DNA of 64,000 bases from Ophiosphaerella korrae. Its lineage: Eukaryota; Ascomycota; Dothideomycetes; Pleosporales; Phaeosphaeriaceae. The stretch's first letter is position 1. Every line of letters begins with the position of its first letter. The stretch spans positions 1 through 64,000 of the forward strand of contig JALNQF010000035.1 in NCBI GenBank assembly GCA_028456385.1, written 5' to 3'. Shown in pieces: positions 11,576 to 21,861 of the stretch. The position numbers were made by a program, and so were the translations under genes. A model generated the notes under the pieces. The model ran no database searches. It was given only the letters and a program-made list of their open reading frames with translations, and was not told the DNA's origin.

Positions 11576-11990
11576 GTTAACTGCGAAAGTGGCCGTTTCC
11601 CCCGCGGGCAGCCCTCCCAATCCTCCTCTTAACTCCTACGCCTCCTACGCCTCCTACGAGGCTTCTTTTCTATAGGAAAAGCGAACAATCTAATAATCCT
11701 TTATCTTAACCTTAATTCTAGCTAAAAAGAAGAAGAAAAAAGGTCTCTCTTCTAGCCTGCAATATTCTTGAAGAAGGGAACTAGATTTTACTTCTTTTCC
11801 TATTATATAGCACAGTACTTAGAATTAATTAATAAAACTAAGCAGATCTCTTCTTTACTATATAAAGAGTATTCTATTATATTTATAAGTAGTTAGAGCT
11901 TTATTTTATTAAGTTATTATAAAAAGATGTATTTGTAGCGGCGTTTTGGTGTTCTCGCCTGCGCGGCAAACGGCCACTTTCGCAGTTAAC
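11576..11990. mobile_element. MITE-like element with terminal inverted repeats
   Basis: The two ends are inverted copies: the left begins GTTAACTGCGAAAGTGGCCG and the right end is its reverse complement, about 23 bp matching before divergence. The interior is AT-rich, has no coding frame and includes a small CCTACG tandem run near the left end. TA (or the palindromic TTAA) flanks both ends, as expected for Tc1/mariner-type elements that duplicate TA. The size, the inverted ends and the lack of coding make a non-autonomous MITE the best call. The family is not identified. Confidence 0.78.
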
Positions 11991-12200
11991 AAGAGCCGTG
12001 TTGCCTCCGCGTTGCCTCCGCCTTGGCTGATGATGATTGTTCCACTAGCTGTCCATTTCGTCCAGTACCATAGCGACCACACTCGTTAATTCTGTTATGG
12101 CTAAAATTTGAATTTGCCTTTTACTTATTCATGCAGAAAAGTTCGTCCCATGGAGTACTCCACTAACCCCAGATTTGCGCCTCTAAGGGTGACCCGACTT

Positions 12201-12240
12201 CGGCAGTGATCGGCCTTGCTCGCGATGAGTCTGTATAAAT
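12201..12240 (+). promoter_or_regulatory. CGG-N7-CGG direct repeat and TATA box
   Basis: CGG at 12201-12203 and 12211-12213 form a direct repeat with a 7-base gap, and TATAAAT follows at 12234-12240, 71 bp before the permease ATG. Spaced CGG triplets are the usual target of Zn2Cys6 dimers; AmyR-type factors prefer a gap of 8, so this is only a candidate. Confidence 0.4.
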
Positions 12241-12310
12241 CATGTAGTTCGTCGCATCATTAATGCAATTGTTTCATTCAGCCTTTCTTCCAAAATTACA
12301 TCCAGTCGAC

Positions 12311-14042
12311 ATGGCGGATAAGGAAGCTCAAAAATCTCGAGTAGCGAATCTCATCTCGCCCAATGAAGAAGCTCAACATGCTGCTGCCGACGAGAAGGCG
12401 ATGACCTTATTCCAGGCTGTCAAATTATACCCGAAAGCTGTTGGATGGTCAGTTGTTCTCTCAAGCGCCCTTATCATGGAAGGATACGATCTCGCTCTTC
12501 TTGGAAGCTTATACGGGAGTCCACAATTCAACAAGAAGTACGGCGTGTACAACCCGACCTCGAAGAAATGGAGTGTGCCAGCAAACTGGCAAAGCGCATT
12601 GTACGTTCTTCGTTTACTCAAATTCAAGGAGAGGCTAATCCGGACAGATCTAATGGTGCAAGAGCGGGTGAAGTGATCGGCTTGATCATCAATGGATTTA
12701 TCAGTGAACGCTATGGATATCGCAAGACCATGATCGGCGCCCTTCTTTCTATGACAGCTTTTATCTTCATTCTTTTCTTCGCACCCAATGTACAAACTCT
12801 AGTTATTGGTGAGGTTTTCTGTGGCATACCATGGGGTATGTTTCAAACTCTCACGACTCAATATGCCTCTGAAGTTGCTCCTGTACGGTTGCGGCCTATT
12901 TTGACAACATTTGTTAACATGTGAGTATATCTAAAAATTTGGTTAAGATGATGCTAATACGCACAAGGTGTTGGGTAATGGGTCAATTCATTGCCGCGGG
13001 CGTAAATCGAGCCTGTGTTCAACGCCCTGACCAGTGGGCTTATCGGATTCCGTTCGCCATACAATGGATTTGGCCAATTCCAATCATGGTAGGAGTCTTT
13101 TTAGCACCAGAGAGTCCTTGGTGGCATGTTCGGCGTGGAGATACAGCTGGCGCGCACGCCGCATTATTGCGTTTGACCTCGCCCGATAAAGACCCAAACT
13201 TCAACGCCGACTCGACGATTGCTATGATTCAGCACACCAACGAATTTGAAAAGATTCTGCGGGAAGGAACTAGGTGGATAGACCTTTTCAAAGGCACTGA
13301 CCTTCGAAGGACCGAAATCGTGTGTTTTGCCTGGATTGCACAAACCGTTTGCGGAACAAACATCATGGGCTATTTTGCCTACTTCATGCAAAGGGCAGGA
13401 CTTCCCGTTATCCAGAGTTTCAACATGTCCATGATTTCGCTTGCCCTCGGTCTTATCGGTACGATGGGATCCTGGTTCTTGATGCAACATCTGGGTCGTC
13501 GCACGATACATTTCTCGGGCGCTTGTACACTCTTTGTCATTCTCATTATCGTCGGGTCCTGCTCGTTTGGTGGTACACAAGCATCTAATTGGGCCATCGG
13601 CGGTACCCTCATCCTTTTTGTTTTTGTTTATGATTTCACAATCGGACCGGTGACCTATTCAATTGTCTCCGAGATGTCATCAACACGTCTGAAAGGGAAG
13701 ACAATTGTCCTCGCTCGAGCATTATACAACATTTCGAATATCGTGGTCAATGTCCTCACAAACTACCAACTGGGTGTTACAAATTGGAACTGGGGTGCAA
13801 AGACGGCATTCTTCTGGGCTGGCACCTGTGGCTGTGTTGTAGTCTAGGCCTACTTCCGGTTGCCGGAGCCAAAGGGCAGAACATATGGAGAACTTGATAT
13901 GTTGTTCGGGCAAAAGATTAGTGCACGGAAGTTTGCAACCACGCATGTCGATCCGTACGGTTCTAATCATGGCCTGGGGAGAAGGTCGGCGAGAAAGATC
14001 CGGCAAAACATGAGTGGAAAGAATGACCTTGGAGCAATTTAG
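12311..14042 (+). pseudogene. MFS maltose/alpha-glucoside permease with in-frame stop
   Basis: Exons 12311-12600, 12648-12920 and 12968 onward, with two 47-bp introns, join in phase. The first 480 residues are a sugar-porter MFS protein: GYDLALLGSLYG in the first helix, a GYRKT loop, APESPWW before the central loop, and 12 hydrophobic segments. At 13845-13847 a TAG interrupts the end of the last helix. The same frame then runs on for 65 codons (YFRLPEPKGRTYGELDMLF...), which is the conserved permease tail, to 14042. The stop sits where relatives have Trp, a TGG to TAG change. The product would lack the end of helix 12 and the whole cytosolic tail. Whether it still transports is unknown, and readthrough is possible. 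In context it would import maltose for the neighbouring maltase. Confidence 0.85.
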
Positions 14043-14622
14043 CTATAAGGCTACACAATTACCCTACACATTTACTTAAGCTGCCTCGCGCTTATCGACT
14101 TTTTCTATTGGGAAACACTACTTGCTTATGCTGTCACAAGGGAAAATCCGAATCGCTCAATGGATCTAATCATAATCTAGTGAAACGTCGCACTACTATT
14201 TAATTGAATGAACTCTGACATTCTGGTGGTACATATTTGCTAGCTGATCGTCAGTCAGTCAGTGCCATAAAATCAGCTCGGGGGCAGCCTGAATAATTCC
14301 CGGATTCCCTTCTCATAACACACGCATCTTTGTCAAAAACGCTGCAAGATAGACTTCTCGGCCCTAAAATCAAATGATCCCCGTCTTCAACAACCAACAA
14401 CACTGTTAGGCACTTGAAGACAACTCAAGAAATCGTCGTTAAACTGCGGTCTTTATTTGCTATGTTATCATATCATTGAAAGGAACCATGCTGTTGGTCT
14501 CATAAAAAATCTTTGATGCGCAGAGCACTTCCTTCGTAGCTGATACTACCTCGCTCGAGTTAAAACAAGCAGATGCCGCGCCAATAGATCGAGAAGTGTA
14601 TGTTTGCGTGCGCCCGAATTGA
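14043..14622. other. Intergenic
   Basis: The 3' flank of the permease and the approach to the HET relic. No frame with support on either strand. Confidence 0.5.
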
Positions 14623-16814
14623 ATGATACTCCATGTCCAAGATAGAGGCCCTAGATTCGTAGATCCTGCTTCGCTCGAGGCAGATGTCATCCTAACAGAT
14701 CCAAAAAGGTTTTTTGATGTTCCCTTTCATCGGATGGCACTTTGTATCATGGAAGGAGGCCCCGGATTCGAGGTCGTAACTGGTTGTCTTCCCGGCGTTC
14801 TCCAAGCTAGAGTACCTGAATATAAGCCTCCTCTTCTAGAGGGCAAGACATGGGAGGCAAAAGACGTTCCATCTCCTCTATTCGGCAATGCAGTATATCA
14901 ACCGTTGCAGGTTGATTATAAGCTTCTTCGAAATTGGATGGAGATCTGTAGTAATGAGCATGGACTCTTGTGTAGAGGATATATGAGTCAGCTCAGTGAA
15001 GGGTAGGTGTTGTCATAATTCCCGGTATGTAAGAGTTTTCTGATGCATAACAGGAAGTTTTTGATATTCATCGACGTTTATAGGATGTAAATTAGGACAT
15101 TGGAGGGCTAATATTTCAAACAGGATCGTTTTGCAGCCCTCAGTTATGTTTCAGGATCCAAGAAGTCTGAAAATTATTTGCTTCGCAAGGAAAACAAAGA
15201 TCAGTTTGTAACGGACCGATCTCTAAGACGGTTCACCATACCACGAAAAATCTAAGCTACGATAGTGCTCATACGGTTACCAGGCCTCAAGTACTTATGG
15301 GTAGATGCTCTGTGCATTGTTCAGAATGATCCTGAAGAGATCAAAGACCTCAGCTTAGCAATATGCACTAGATCCCCAGCAACTCATTTATCGCAATTGC
15401 TACAGCATCATGCAATGATTCTAGTGCGGGTTTACCTGGAGTAAGATCAAGCACTAGATTCTACAAGCAGCGAGAGATTGTTGTCGTGGATCCTAATCAA
15501 GATGATCCCGGCCTATCGCGATGACAAGCATAAATAGCACAATGGAATGGCCAGGTTCCGATATTCAACTCAATCAGTGAAACTCTAGTGCTTCGTAAAC
15601 CCTAAGGGCATTTTTATCACATTTAATGCGAAATAATTCGGTGAAACCACATCTAGGACTTTGGAAGAAACCGTCTTGTCTCGGCGCATGATCATATTCA
15701 CAGCAGAACAGGTTTTTGGAAATTTTCATGTGCTGCTTTCTGCGAAGAATCGCCCTTCGAAATCCGCAACTTGCATTGTCGGTTTGGCGAAAAATTAACC
15801 TTCTACAATCTTCCTCGATGGAATCCTTTAGAACCCCCGTGGGATAGTTACACAGCTGTCATTGAGAGTTACAGCAAATGCTATATCATCAAATCTGGTG
15901 ATTACAGTGACGTTTTTTCTCCGATTTTGAATAGGATTACCGGAATGACTGGTAAACAGTTCGTGTGGGCGCTTCCATGCTCAAGATTCGGCCGAGCACT
16001 TTCGTGGACTGCGCCACACAGTGCTATTAGGCGAGATGCCTTTTCGACACTGAAAATGGCATCTATGAATACTTGGGTACGATTTCCAAGCTGGTCGTGG
16101 TTGGGGTGGGTTGGCTATGCCAATTGTGATGAGGAGAACACGAACCAGGACACATGAGGTACATCCCCTAAGTTTCTTTACTACGTACACAACATATTAT
16201 TACAATAGCTTGATTCAACGGGATGAAAGATGCTTTATCGTAAACCTATCTGACAACAGCTAGGACCTAGTCTATGGTTGATTGCTACGTCCGTCGGGCA
16301 AAATCTGTCAATCTGCAATGCGTCCAAACCCTTGAAAGTGGAAACGAAAAAAAAAAAAAAAAATGGCGACCCAAACTCGATTATGACCATTGGCGATCTG
16401 CGTACTAGAGTTCCTGTGCTAACTGACTATGTTCTGAATAGCTTTGCGGACGACTATCTGCTGTTCTTTTGGGTTGAGGCAGTTCGGTATTCTCTTGACC
16501 TCCCGCAAACCATGCCGAACTTCAAGTTGTTTGAGGCAATCAAGAAGCTCCCTTCCCTCTTACCTATTTCATCAATCGGAAGGAATCAGAACACAAATTC
16601 TCTATCTGCGGCATTTTTCAATAAGACTTGTTCGGCTTCAGCATCGGTAGATACGTGTCTTAATATTGTTATGTCTACTCTCATCGCTATATCTAATAGA
16701 CCAGGCGGGCAATTCCCTAAGAATTATAGCCATGTGAATCAAGTGGGTCAACGACGTTACGCATATAATAAATATCCAAGAAATCTAGAGAGAATCCTTG
16801 TTGCCCTCTGGTAA
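14623..16814 (+). pseudogene. Decayed HET-domain gene
   Basis: Pieces of one HET protein occur in order but in changing frames with stops between. 14650-15006 carries the pre-HET segment ending DYKLLRNWMEICSNEHGLLC. Around 15130-15240 there is ALSYVSGSKKSENYLL (the ALSYVWG motif with Trp lost). 15290-15350 reads LKYLWVDALCIVQNDPEEIK. 15655-15720 reads ETVLSRRMIIFTAEQVF after a spoiled WTFQE motif. 15771-16157 holds the C-terminal WALPCSRFGRALSWT and FPSWSWLGWVG blocks. 16400-16510 may be the tail (TDYVLNSFADDYLLFFWVE). HET domains trigger cell death in fungal non-self recognition; this copy cannot encode a whole protein. A 17-A run lies at 16347-16363. Confidence 0.82.
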
Positions 16815-17118
16815 ATCAATATTTCGTCTACTTCGCACGATGGAGTTCTTCGAGTTGGCCAGGCATGCCAGGGCAAAATGTTCCGCAGATGAAAACAATA
16901 CTGATATTAAATCTTAGCAAATAAATATTTAATTTCTGAAATGATTGCACACAATTTGAACCGCGTCTATTTCGACCTATTACAATCATTCCGTGACACG
17001 TCGCGCCGCACGTGACCTCGGGATTATTCGGCGCTAGTCACGCTTCACCACCAGCTGCCTCTCATTTCGTGACCGTGACTTTTGAGCATCTCTCTCACGA
17101 AATGGAAGGCCCGTAAGT
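16815..17118. other. Intergenic upstream of the Zn2Cys6 gene
   Basis: Short AT-rich flank, then a more GC-rich stretch near 16990-17060. No gene. An ATG at 17102 is closed after a few codons, so the regulator start is placed at 17119. Confidence 0.5.
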
Positions 17119-18725
17119 ATGCAACGATTATACACCAGAAAGGCAGTATCGAAAGCATGCGACGCGTGCCGAAGGCGCAAGATCAAATGCGACGGCTTGC
17201 AATCGTGCGTCGGATGTCTGTCCGCAGACATAGTATGTACCTACGCTGCGCCCCGAGGGCAAGGAGGTAACCGAGGTGTAAGAGCCACCGTAATAAACGA
17301 ACTACGAGCAAGGCCTCAGTTGGATGAGCCGCATGTTACCTCTCGTGCTCCTCAATCGACCAGCTCGTCGCTGGAGGTCTCTCGCTCACACAATACAACT
17401 CGAGCAGGTTCAAACGCAGATATTACGAACATATATATAGATATATATGTGAACCATATTTATCCGGTCGTTCCTCTTGTTGGTGTCGAGATTGTGAAGG
17501 CATATGCCAATCAATCAAATAAGTCACCCATATCAAATCAATTCACTGCAGCTTTTTGCGCATATGTTAGCGCATTTGGAACACCGGTGAGCGGCCCCAA
17601 AAATATATCAGTTTTGGAAAACGTTTCCACCCGGCAACTTCTAGAGTCTGCAATATCTGTGTATGACCCTAGAAGAGCACAGCCAACCCCTATCTCTGTC
17701 TACATTTCATTCTTTCTCTATGGAGCTTGGGCGAGCCAAGGAAATCATCAACAAGCTTGGTACTACCTTAGAGAAGCGACAACACTTTTCGCAATGCTGG
17801 GCCAGCAACTGTATGAGTACTATGACCAGAAAGCACAGCGCTGTCTATTCTGGATTCTCGTCATTTCAGAGCGGTAATGCTAGCCATAGCTATACAGGAA
17901 GTTTTGTGCTGACTGCATTCAGGTCACATGCTATACGTAGGAGCCGGCCAATCACTTTATCAGTCTTGGATTCTAGTCCCTCCCTCGACGCAGTAGACGA
18001 GCGCGGCTTGGCGTATCTGGCATCGCTGTTTCGACCGCTTGACGAGATATTTTTCGCGATTCGGAATGGCGCTACAAAGGACTGTAGCAAAGAATGGCTG
18101 CTCCAGCTTGAGTACGAGGTGCGATCCGCACTTCCATTGACTCTTGAGGTGTCAGATGAACAAGCAGCAAATCTACGCATATCTCAGCTATGGCTACAAA
18201 TCAAGCTCTGGGAGCTTTCCCCGCGCTTTGGCTTCTTGTCGAGTGGGCCGGTTCATGAGTGTCTTGATTTTCGCTACCCCTTTGTAGTAGCTCACAGTTT
18301 CACCGCCGCAACGTCAGCATTATCAGTTTCGAGCTTGCATGTGCATGGATGGGGAATGGTAACACACATAATCTCTTTTTTTGTGAAAGGACCACTGACA
18401 CTTACAGACTGAGAAGATATTCGACATAGCTTGTGCGCTTGTCGATATACTACCATTCACAACAATACCGGCCGACGACAACGTGGAGGAATATCTCCTT
18501 CAAATGAGCCTGCTTATGACGAAGCTCCCTGGTGGTAGTTCCAAATTTGTACCATTGCTTTTTGCTAAACTAAACGAGGTTTTACCCGACCTCGTAAAGG
18601 CTATTTCGGAAACTATCGGACTTCCTTTGGGTGCTTTTGACAACCCAATGAGTCCGAAAACACGTTTCATCTATGAAGACGAGGTCAATGGGGACTTGTC
18701 CGAGGACCTTAGGAGAGCGAGTTAA
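17119..18725 (+). CDS. Zn2Cys6 transcription factor, possible MAL activator
   Basis: Exons 17119-17873, 17923-18358 and 18408-18725 (introns 49 bp each) join to 502 residues. Residues 14-40 form a canonical Zn2Cys6 cluster (C-x2-C-x6-C-x5-C-x2-C-x6-C) in SKACDACRRRKIKCDG. The middle (about 110-300) is the alpha-helical fungal-specific transcription factor region, including the SERSHAIRR-x-RPITL motif formed exactly across the first splice junction. The C-terminal third holds LWLQIKLWELS and KIFDIACALVDIL helices. The motif set is that of regulators of sugar use such as MalR/AmyR-like and SUC1-like proteins. Its position near a maltase and permease supports a maltose-regulator role, but that is inference. 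All exons are open and undamaged, unlike the permease and HET relic beside it. Confidence 0.85.
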
Positions 18726-19068
18726 ATGGAAATATGAACTGGTTCAAGGTAATAGCAAGATTGAATTTTCGGACACGTGGAGAATCAACATGACTTACGA
18801 CCTATCATCCGATTTCGCCTTGATTATAAAAATCCATAGAATCCCTTTCCAAGGATTTGGAGAATCAGAGTACCTAGCTTTTCTTACGGCATGTGACCAT
18901 TGAAATGGCTCAAAGCGAAACTCTGAACGCAAGCGTCTAAGCCGTACAATCGGTACGCCATTATCGGATGTCCTCGATTTCAACAGACAACCCCTCGACA
19001 ACTTCCGCCTGACAATTATCAAACCACCTTTCAACCCCACTAATTCCATATCGACATAAACGTTCACT
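18726..19068. other. Convergent 3' flank
   Basis: About 340 bp between the ends of two converging genes. A minus-strand 90-codon frame at 18795-19067 has no motif and I do not call it. Confidence 0.5.
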
Positions 19069-19647
19069 TCAATCTTCTTCTTCGCTCTCCGCTACAGCCT
19101 CTTCCTCTTCCTCTTCCTCTTCTACCGTGACCCCAACAATTTCCGCAACCTTCTCCAGCCTCTCCTTTCGCCCCATCAACACCTTCTTAAGCTCCTCATA
19201 CGCCGCCCTCGCCTCCTCCAACCTCCTATCCCTCTCCCCCCAAAGCGCCTTTGCCTCAACCACAGCCTTCTTCTCTTCTTCTCCCTTGGTAAACTGACAT
19301 TCAATTCGAAACACGTGCTGTGCCCCATTGCCCGCCGACGGAACCTGGTCGACAAGCTGCGTCAGGAAATCGACAATACGGACTGACCGCGCTGCATCAC
19401 GCTCCGTAACATGCTCGTGGAATTTCTTCTGCCGCGCGTAATCTTTATGGATCTGCGCCTTCGTCGCGCAGTAACGTGTGCCATTGATAGCAAACGCGGC
19501 CGCATACTGCGCGAGATCTGCCTTGATGAGCGTAGCAAGGCTGGTCTTGCGCTCCAGCGTTGCAGCAGGGTCTAGCCTCGCGCGCTCCCGTGGTGTGTAT
19601 TAGTACGGGAGGTTTGGCAGATGGGGGAAGTGTACCTCGCCCATCAT
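19069..19647 (-). CDS. Coiled-coil protein of unknown function
   Basis: The minus strand reads 19647-19636, a 51-bp intron (19635-19585, with a perfect TACTAATAC branch site) and 19584-19069, giving MMGE-RARLDPAATLERK... of about 175 residues. The chain is mostly charged helix with likely coiled coil (QFTKGEEEKKAVVEAKALW, ERDRRLEEARAAYEELKKVL) and ends in a run of glutamates. A further upstream frame (19835-19644, MPPEPEPEPPRPMTFDTLLEALR...) looks like the real N-terminus, being helical and continuous in style, but it meets a TGA ten bases before the donor; one extra base would join it perfectly. Either the gene starts at the ATG pair at 19647, or there is a one-base lesion. I recognise no family. 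Confidence 0.55.
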
Positions 19648-20236
19648 GTGTTGAGGTTTTCCAGAGCGTTGGTGCGGTTATGGCAGTTTGTTTTCGTGCC
19701 GTCGGCAAGAAACTCGAGGTCTTCTCGTAGCTCCTTTATGAAACTCATTTCTAGCCCGTTGCATTGTCTTAGTGCCTCTAGCAACGTGTCAAACGTCATG
19801 GGGCGTGGTGGCTCTGGCTCTGGCTCTGGAGGCATGTATCGGCGGCGTTTGCCCGTTATGGTAAATATATAGTGAAGTAGGTCTTGAGGTTGTGTGGTGG
19901 CACTGGTGGTGGGGTGAAGGTGTTGAGAGGGATTTGGAGATGAAGTTAACTCAAAGGCTGGATAATGTGATGAGTGTGGCCTGCCTCATTCTTCACGTCT
20001 CATGTCTTGGCCACCTCACTACTTATGTTGGACTCTTTCGAATCGATTCGTTTACATGTCGAAAGCAAGGGTGTTTAGAGCGCTGCGTTTATCGTCACTG
20101 AGGCGTCCCGTTGGGCTTGTAAGAAAGTTTTACTTCAGACGTTCTTACTATCTAGCACTCCGACTATTCACTGACTGGGGCAAGTGAGATGTACATAACG
20201 AGCATGTCTTCACTTCAAACGACACTCCACCACCCC
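19648..20236. other. Upstream of the coiled-coil gene; intergenic
   Basis: Contains the possible N-terminal exon of the coiled-coil gene (to 19835) with a short EPEPEP-encoding repeat, then about 400 bp without a supported gene up to the end of the TTL-like gene. Confidence 0.45.
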
Positions 20237-21541
20237 TCACCGCCTCCCTAAATCAATATCTAGCACCCTGACCAAATGTCCGTCTTCCACCCCACCCTCC
20301 ATCCCAAAAAACCTCTTAACCCCCATCTCCACAACCTCCTCCACCAACCCCTCAACAACCCCCTTCCCCGCCTCCCTCGACTGCCCAAAATCCGGAAACG
20401 CATTGACCTCCAACAACCACGTCCGCAGCCCCCCATCGCCCTCAATCCCAATCATGAAATCTACGCCAAATACCTCGAACGCATTCGGCAGCGGCTGGAA
20501 ATACGTGCCCATCCCGCGCGCCGCTGCCTCAAATGTCTCGCCCGTAATCCCGCAGATCTGCTTAAATATGTCGTCCTTCCAGGCTGGCGGCGCGCGTACG
20601 TGTCCCGGTTGCGTTGGGAGCGCGTCGGGAAGCGCCCAGAAGAGCTCGACGGAGCCGTCGCGCTCGGAGGAGTCCTGGAAACATGTGTTGGTCAGATGGG
20701 CCTTTAGGCCTTCTGTGCGGTCAGAGGGCGCGGTCCACGGCGGAGCGTAGGGGCGTGCGGCGAAGAGGGCGAGCATGGGACGGTAGACATAGACCTGCAG
20801 CGCGGCGGTGGCCAGGACGTATGTGCGGATGTGAAATTTTTTCAAAGCGGCTGGGGAGGAGGATGGGGCAAGGAGGAGGGGTGGATGGATGTACGGCTGG
20901 GCGACGAAGTGGCGGAGGTGGGATGTCATGATGCCTTCTGTGTTTTCTGCTTTGACGGCGTCGTCATCGTCTTCGTCGTCAGAGGGTGGGTCCCATTCTT
21001 CGAAAATGCTGGTTAGCTCGGCTTCGGTGGTGAAGAGACGGATTCCTTGGCCGCGGTCGCTCATGCTGGGTTTTAGGATCCACCATTCTCGTTCATTTTC
21101 TTCCCTCTCCTCGTTGCGTGCCCAACTCTCTTTTAGGTCCCAGGCGTCGACCAGCGCATCGTCTAGGAACTCTGCATAGTCGACTTCAAATTCAACGCTG
21201 GGCTTAACATGCTTGCGCAGCAGTGAGTCTGGGTATTTGATGATCCAGTTAGCGATGGCGGTGCTAAGGAAGTGTTTCCGGATTAATGCTTTGCGGATGA
21301 TATATGCATTAGCTGTTGAGGTCGATGAATGTTCCATTAAATGATGAAAGTCAATAGACTCATATTGGAGCCATTGGAGAAGCCGAGAAGATGGCGATGG
21401 AAGTTCGGTGATTGAGCTGATAAACTGGTGCGTAGATGCTGGTAGACGCTTCTCAAGAGCGGAAAGGATGAGGGGTTGAACATATGGATCCTCATAGTCA
21501 ATATGAGCGTAGATTTTCTTATCAATGTCTTCAGATGCCAT
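20237..21541 (-). CDS. PBY1: Tubulin-tyrosine-ligase-domain protein, Pby1-like
   Basis: An intact single-exon frame of 434 residues. The C-terminal three quarters show the TTL/ATP-grasp pattern: WWILKPSMSDRGQGIRLF near 155 (nucleotide-binding loop), HFVAQPYI, KFHIRTYVLA near 235, HLTNTCFQ near 285, and FGVDFMIG followed by TWLLEVNAFPDF near 370-390 (metal-binding Asp/Glu/Asn). In yeast the TTL-domain protein Pby1 is associated with P-bodies and decapping, and fungi generally lack detyrosinated tubulin, so a Pby1-type role is the likely one. The symbol is by family resemblance. An acidic stretch (SDDEDDDD) lies in the middle. Codon use is GC-rich at the 3' end. Confidence 0.78.
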   Translation of the reverse strand: MASEDIDKKIYAHIDYEDPYVQPLILSALEKRLPASTHQFISSITELPSPSSRLLQWLQYESIDFHHLMEHSSTSTANAYIIRKALIRKHFLSTAIANWIIKYPDSLLRKHVKPSVEFEVDYAEFLDDALVDAWDLKESWARNEEREENEREWWILKPSMSDRGQGIRLFTTEAELTSIFEEWDPPSDDEDDDDAVKAENTEGIMTSHLRHFVAQPYIHPPLLLAPSSSPAALKKFHIRTYVLATAALQVYVYRPMLALFAARPYAPPWTAPSDRTEGLKAHLTNTCFQDSSERDGSVELFWALPDALPTQPGHVRAPPAWKDDIFKQICGITGETFEAAARGMGTYFQPLPNAFEVFGVDFMIGIEGDGGLRTWLLEVNAFPDFGQSREAGKGVVEGLVEEVVEMGVKRFFGMEGGVEDGHLVRVLDIDLGRR

Positions 21542-21861
21542 GACTGCAGACTATCTTGTTTTGAGCGCAAAGCTTAACTAGTCCCAAGCAAGAAGTTGAA
21601 TTGGTTGATTGTCAAAGTGGGTATATAATGTTTTGAATACAACCAAGAGCGCTTGGGGACCACTGAGACGTATCTGAACTAGCAAGGAGATTCGTTATGT
21701 GAGCCTGCAGGCTAACGTTGAAGGGAAACACCCAGAAAAGCCAGACTCGCTTAGTCTAACCAATCACAGGGCAGGGTTTTCATTGCCGTACCATGTCCCC
21801 AATACCCCCTTTTCTAATGCATACATCAAAATATTCGAGATGTGGAGTGTCCTCATAAGAA
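21542..21861. other. Promoter-side gap of the TTL-like gene
   Basis: 320 bp between the TTL-like start codon and the end of Mcm10, both on the minus strand. No distinct elements seen. Confidence 0.5.

Larger units (their letters stand above)
11267..12310. promoter_or_regulatory. Divergent maltase/permease promoter
   Basis: The 1.04-kb region between the two start codons. It contains a 415-bp MITE-like element (11576-11990). On the permease side lie two CGG triplets in direct repeat (12201-12213) and a TATAAAT at 12234-12240. On the maltase side a CCGGTTTAAA stretch lies near 11515. Control by a Zn2Cys6 activator is an inference from the CGG triplets and the regulator gene 5 kb downstream. 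Confidence 0.55.
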
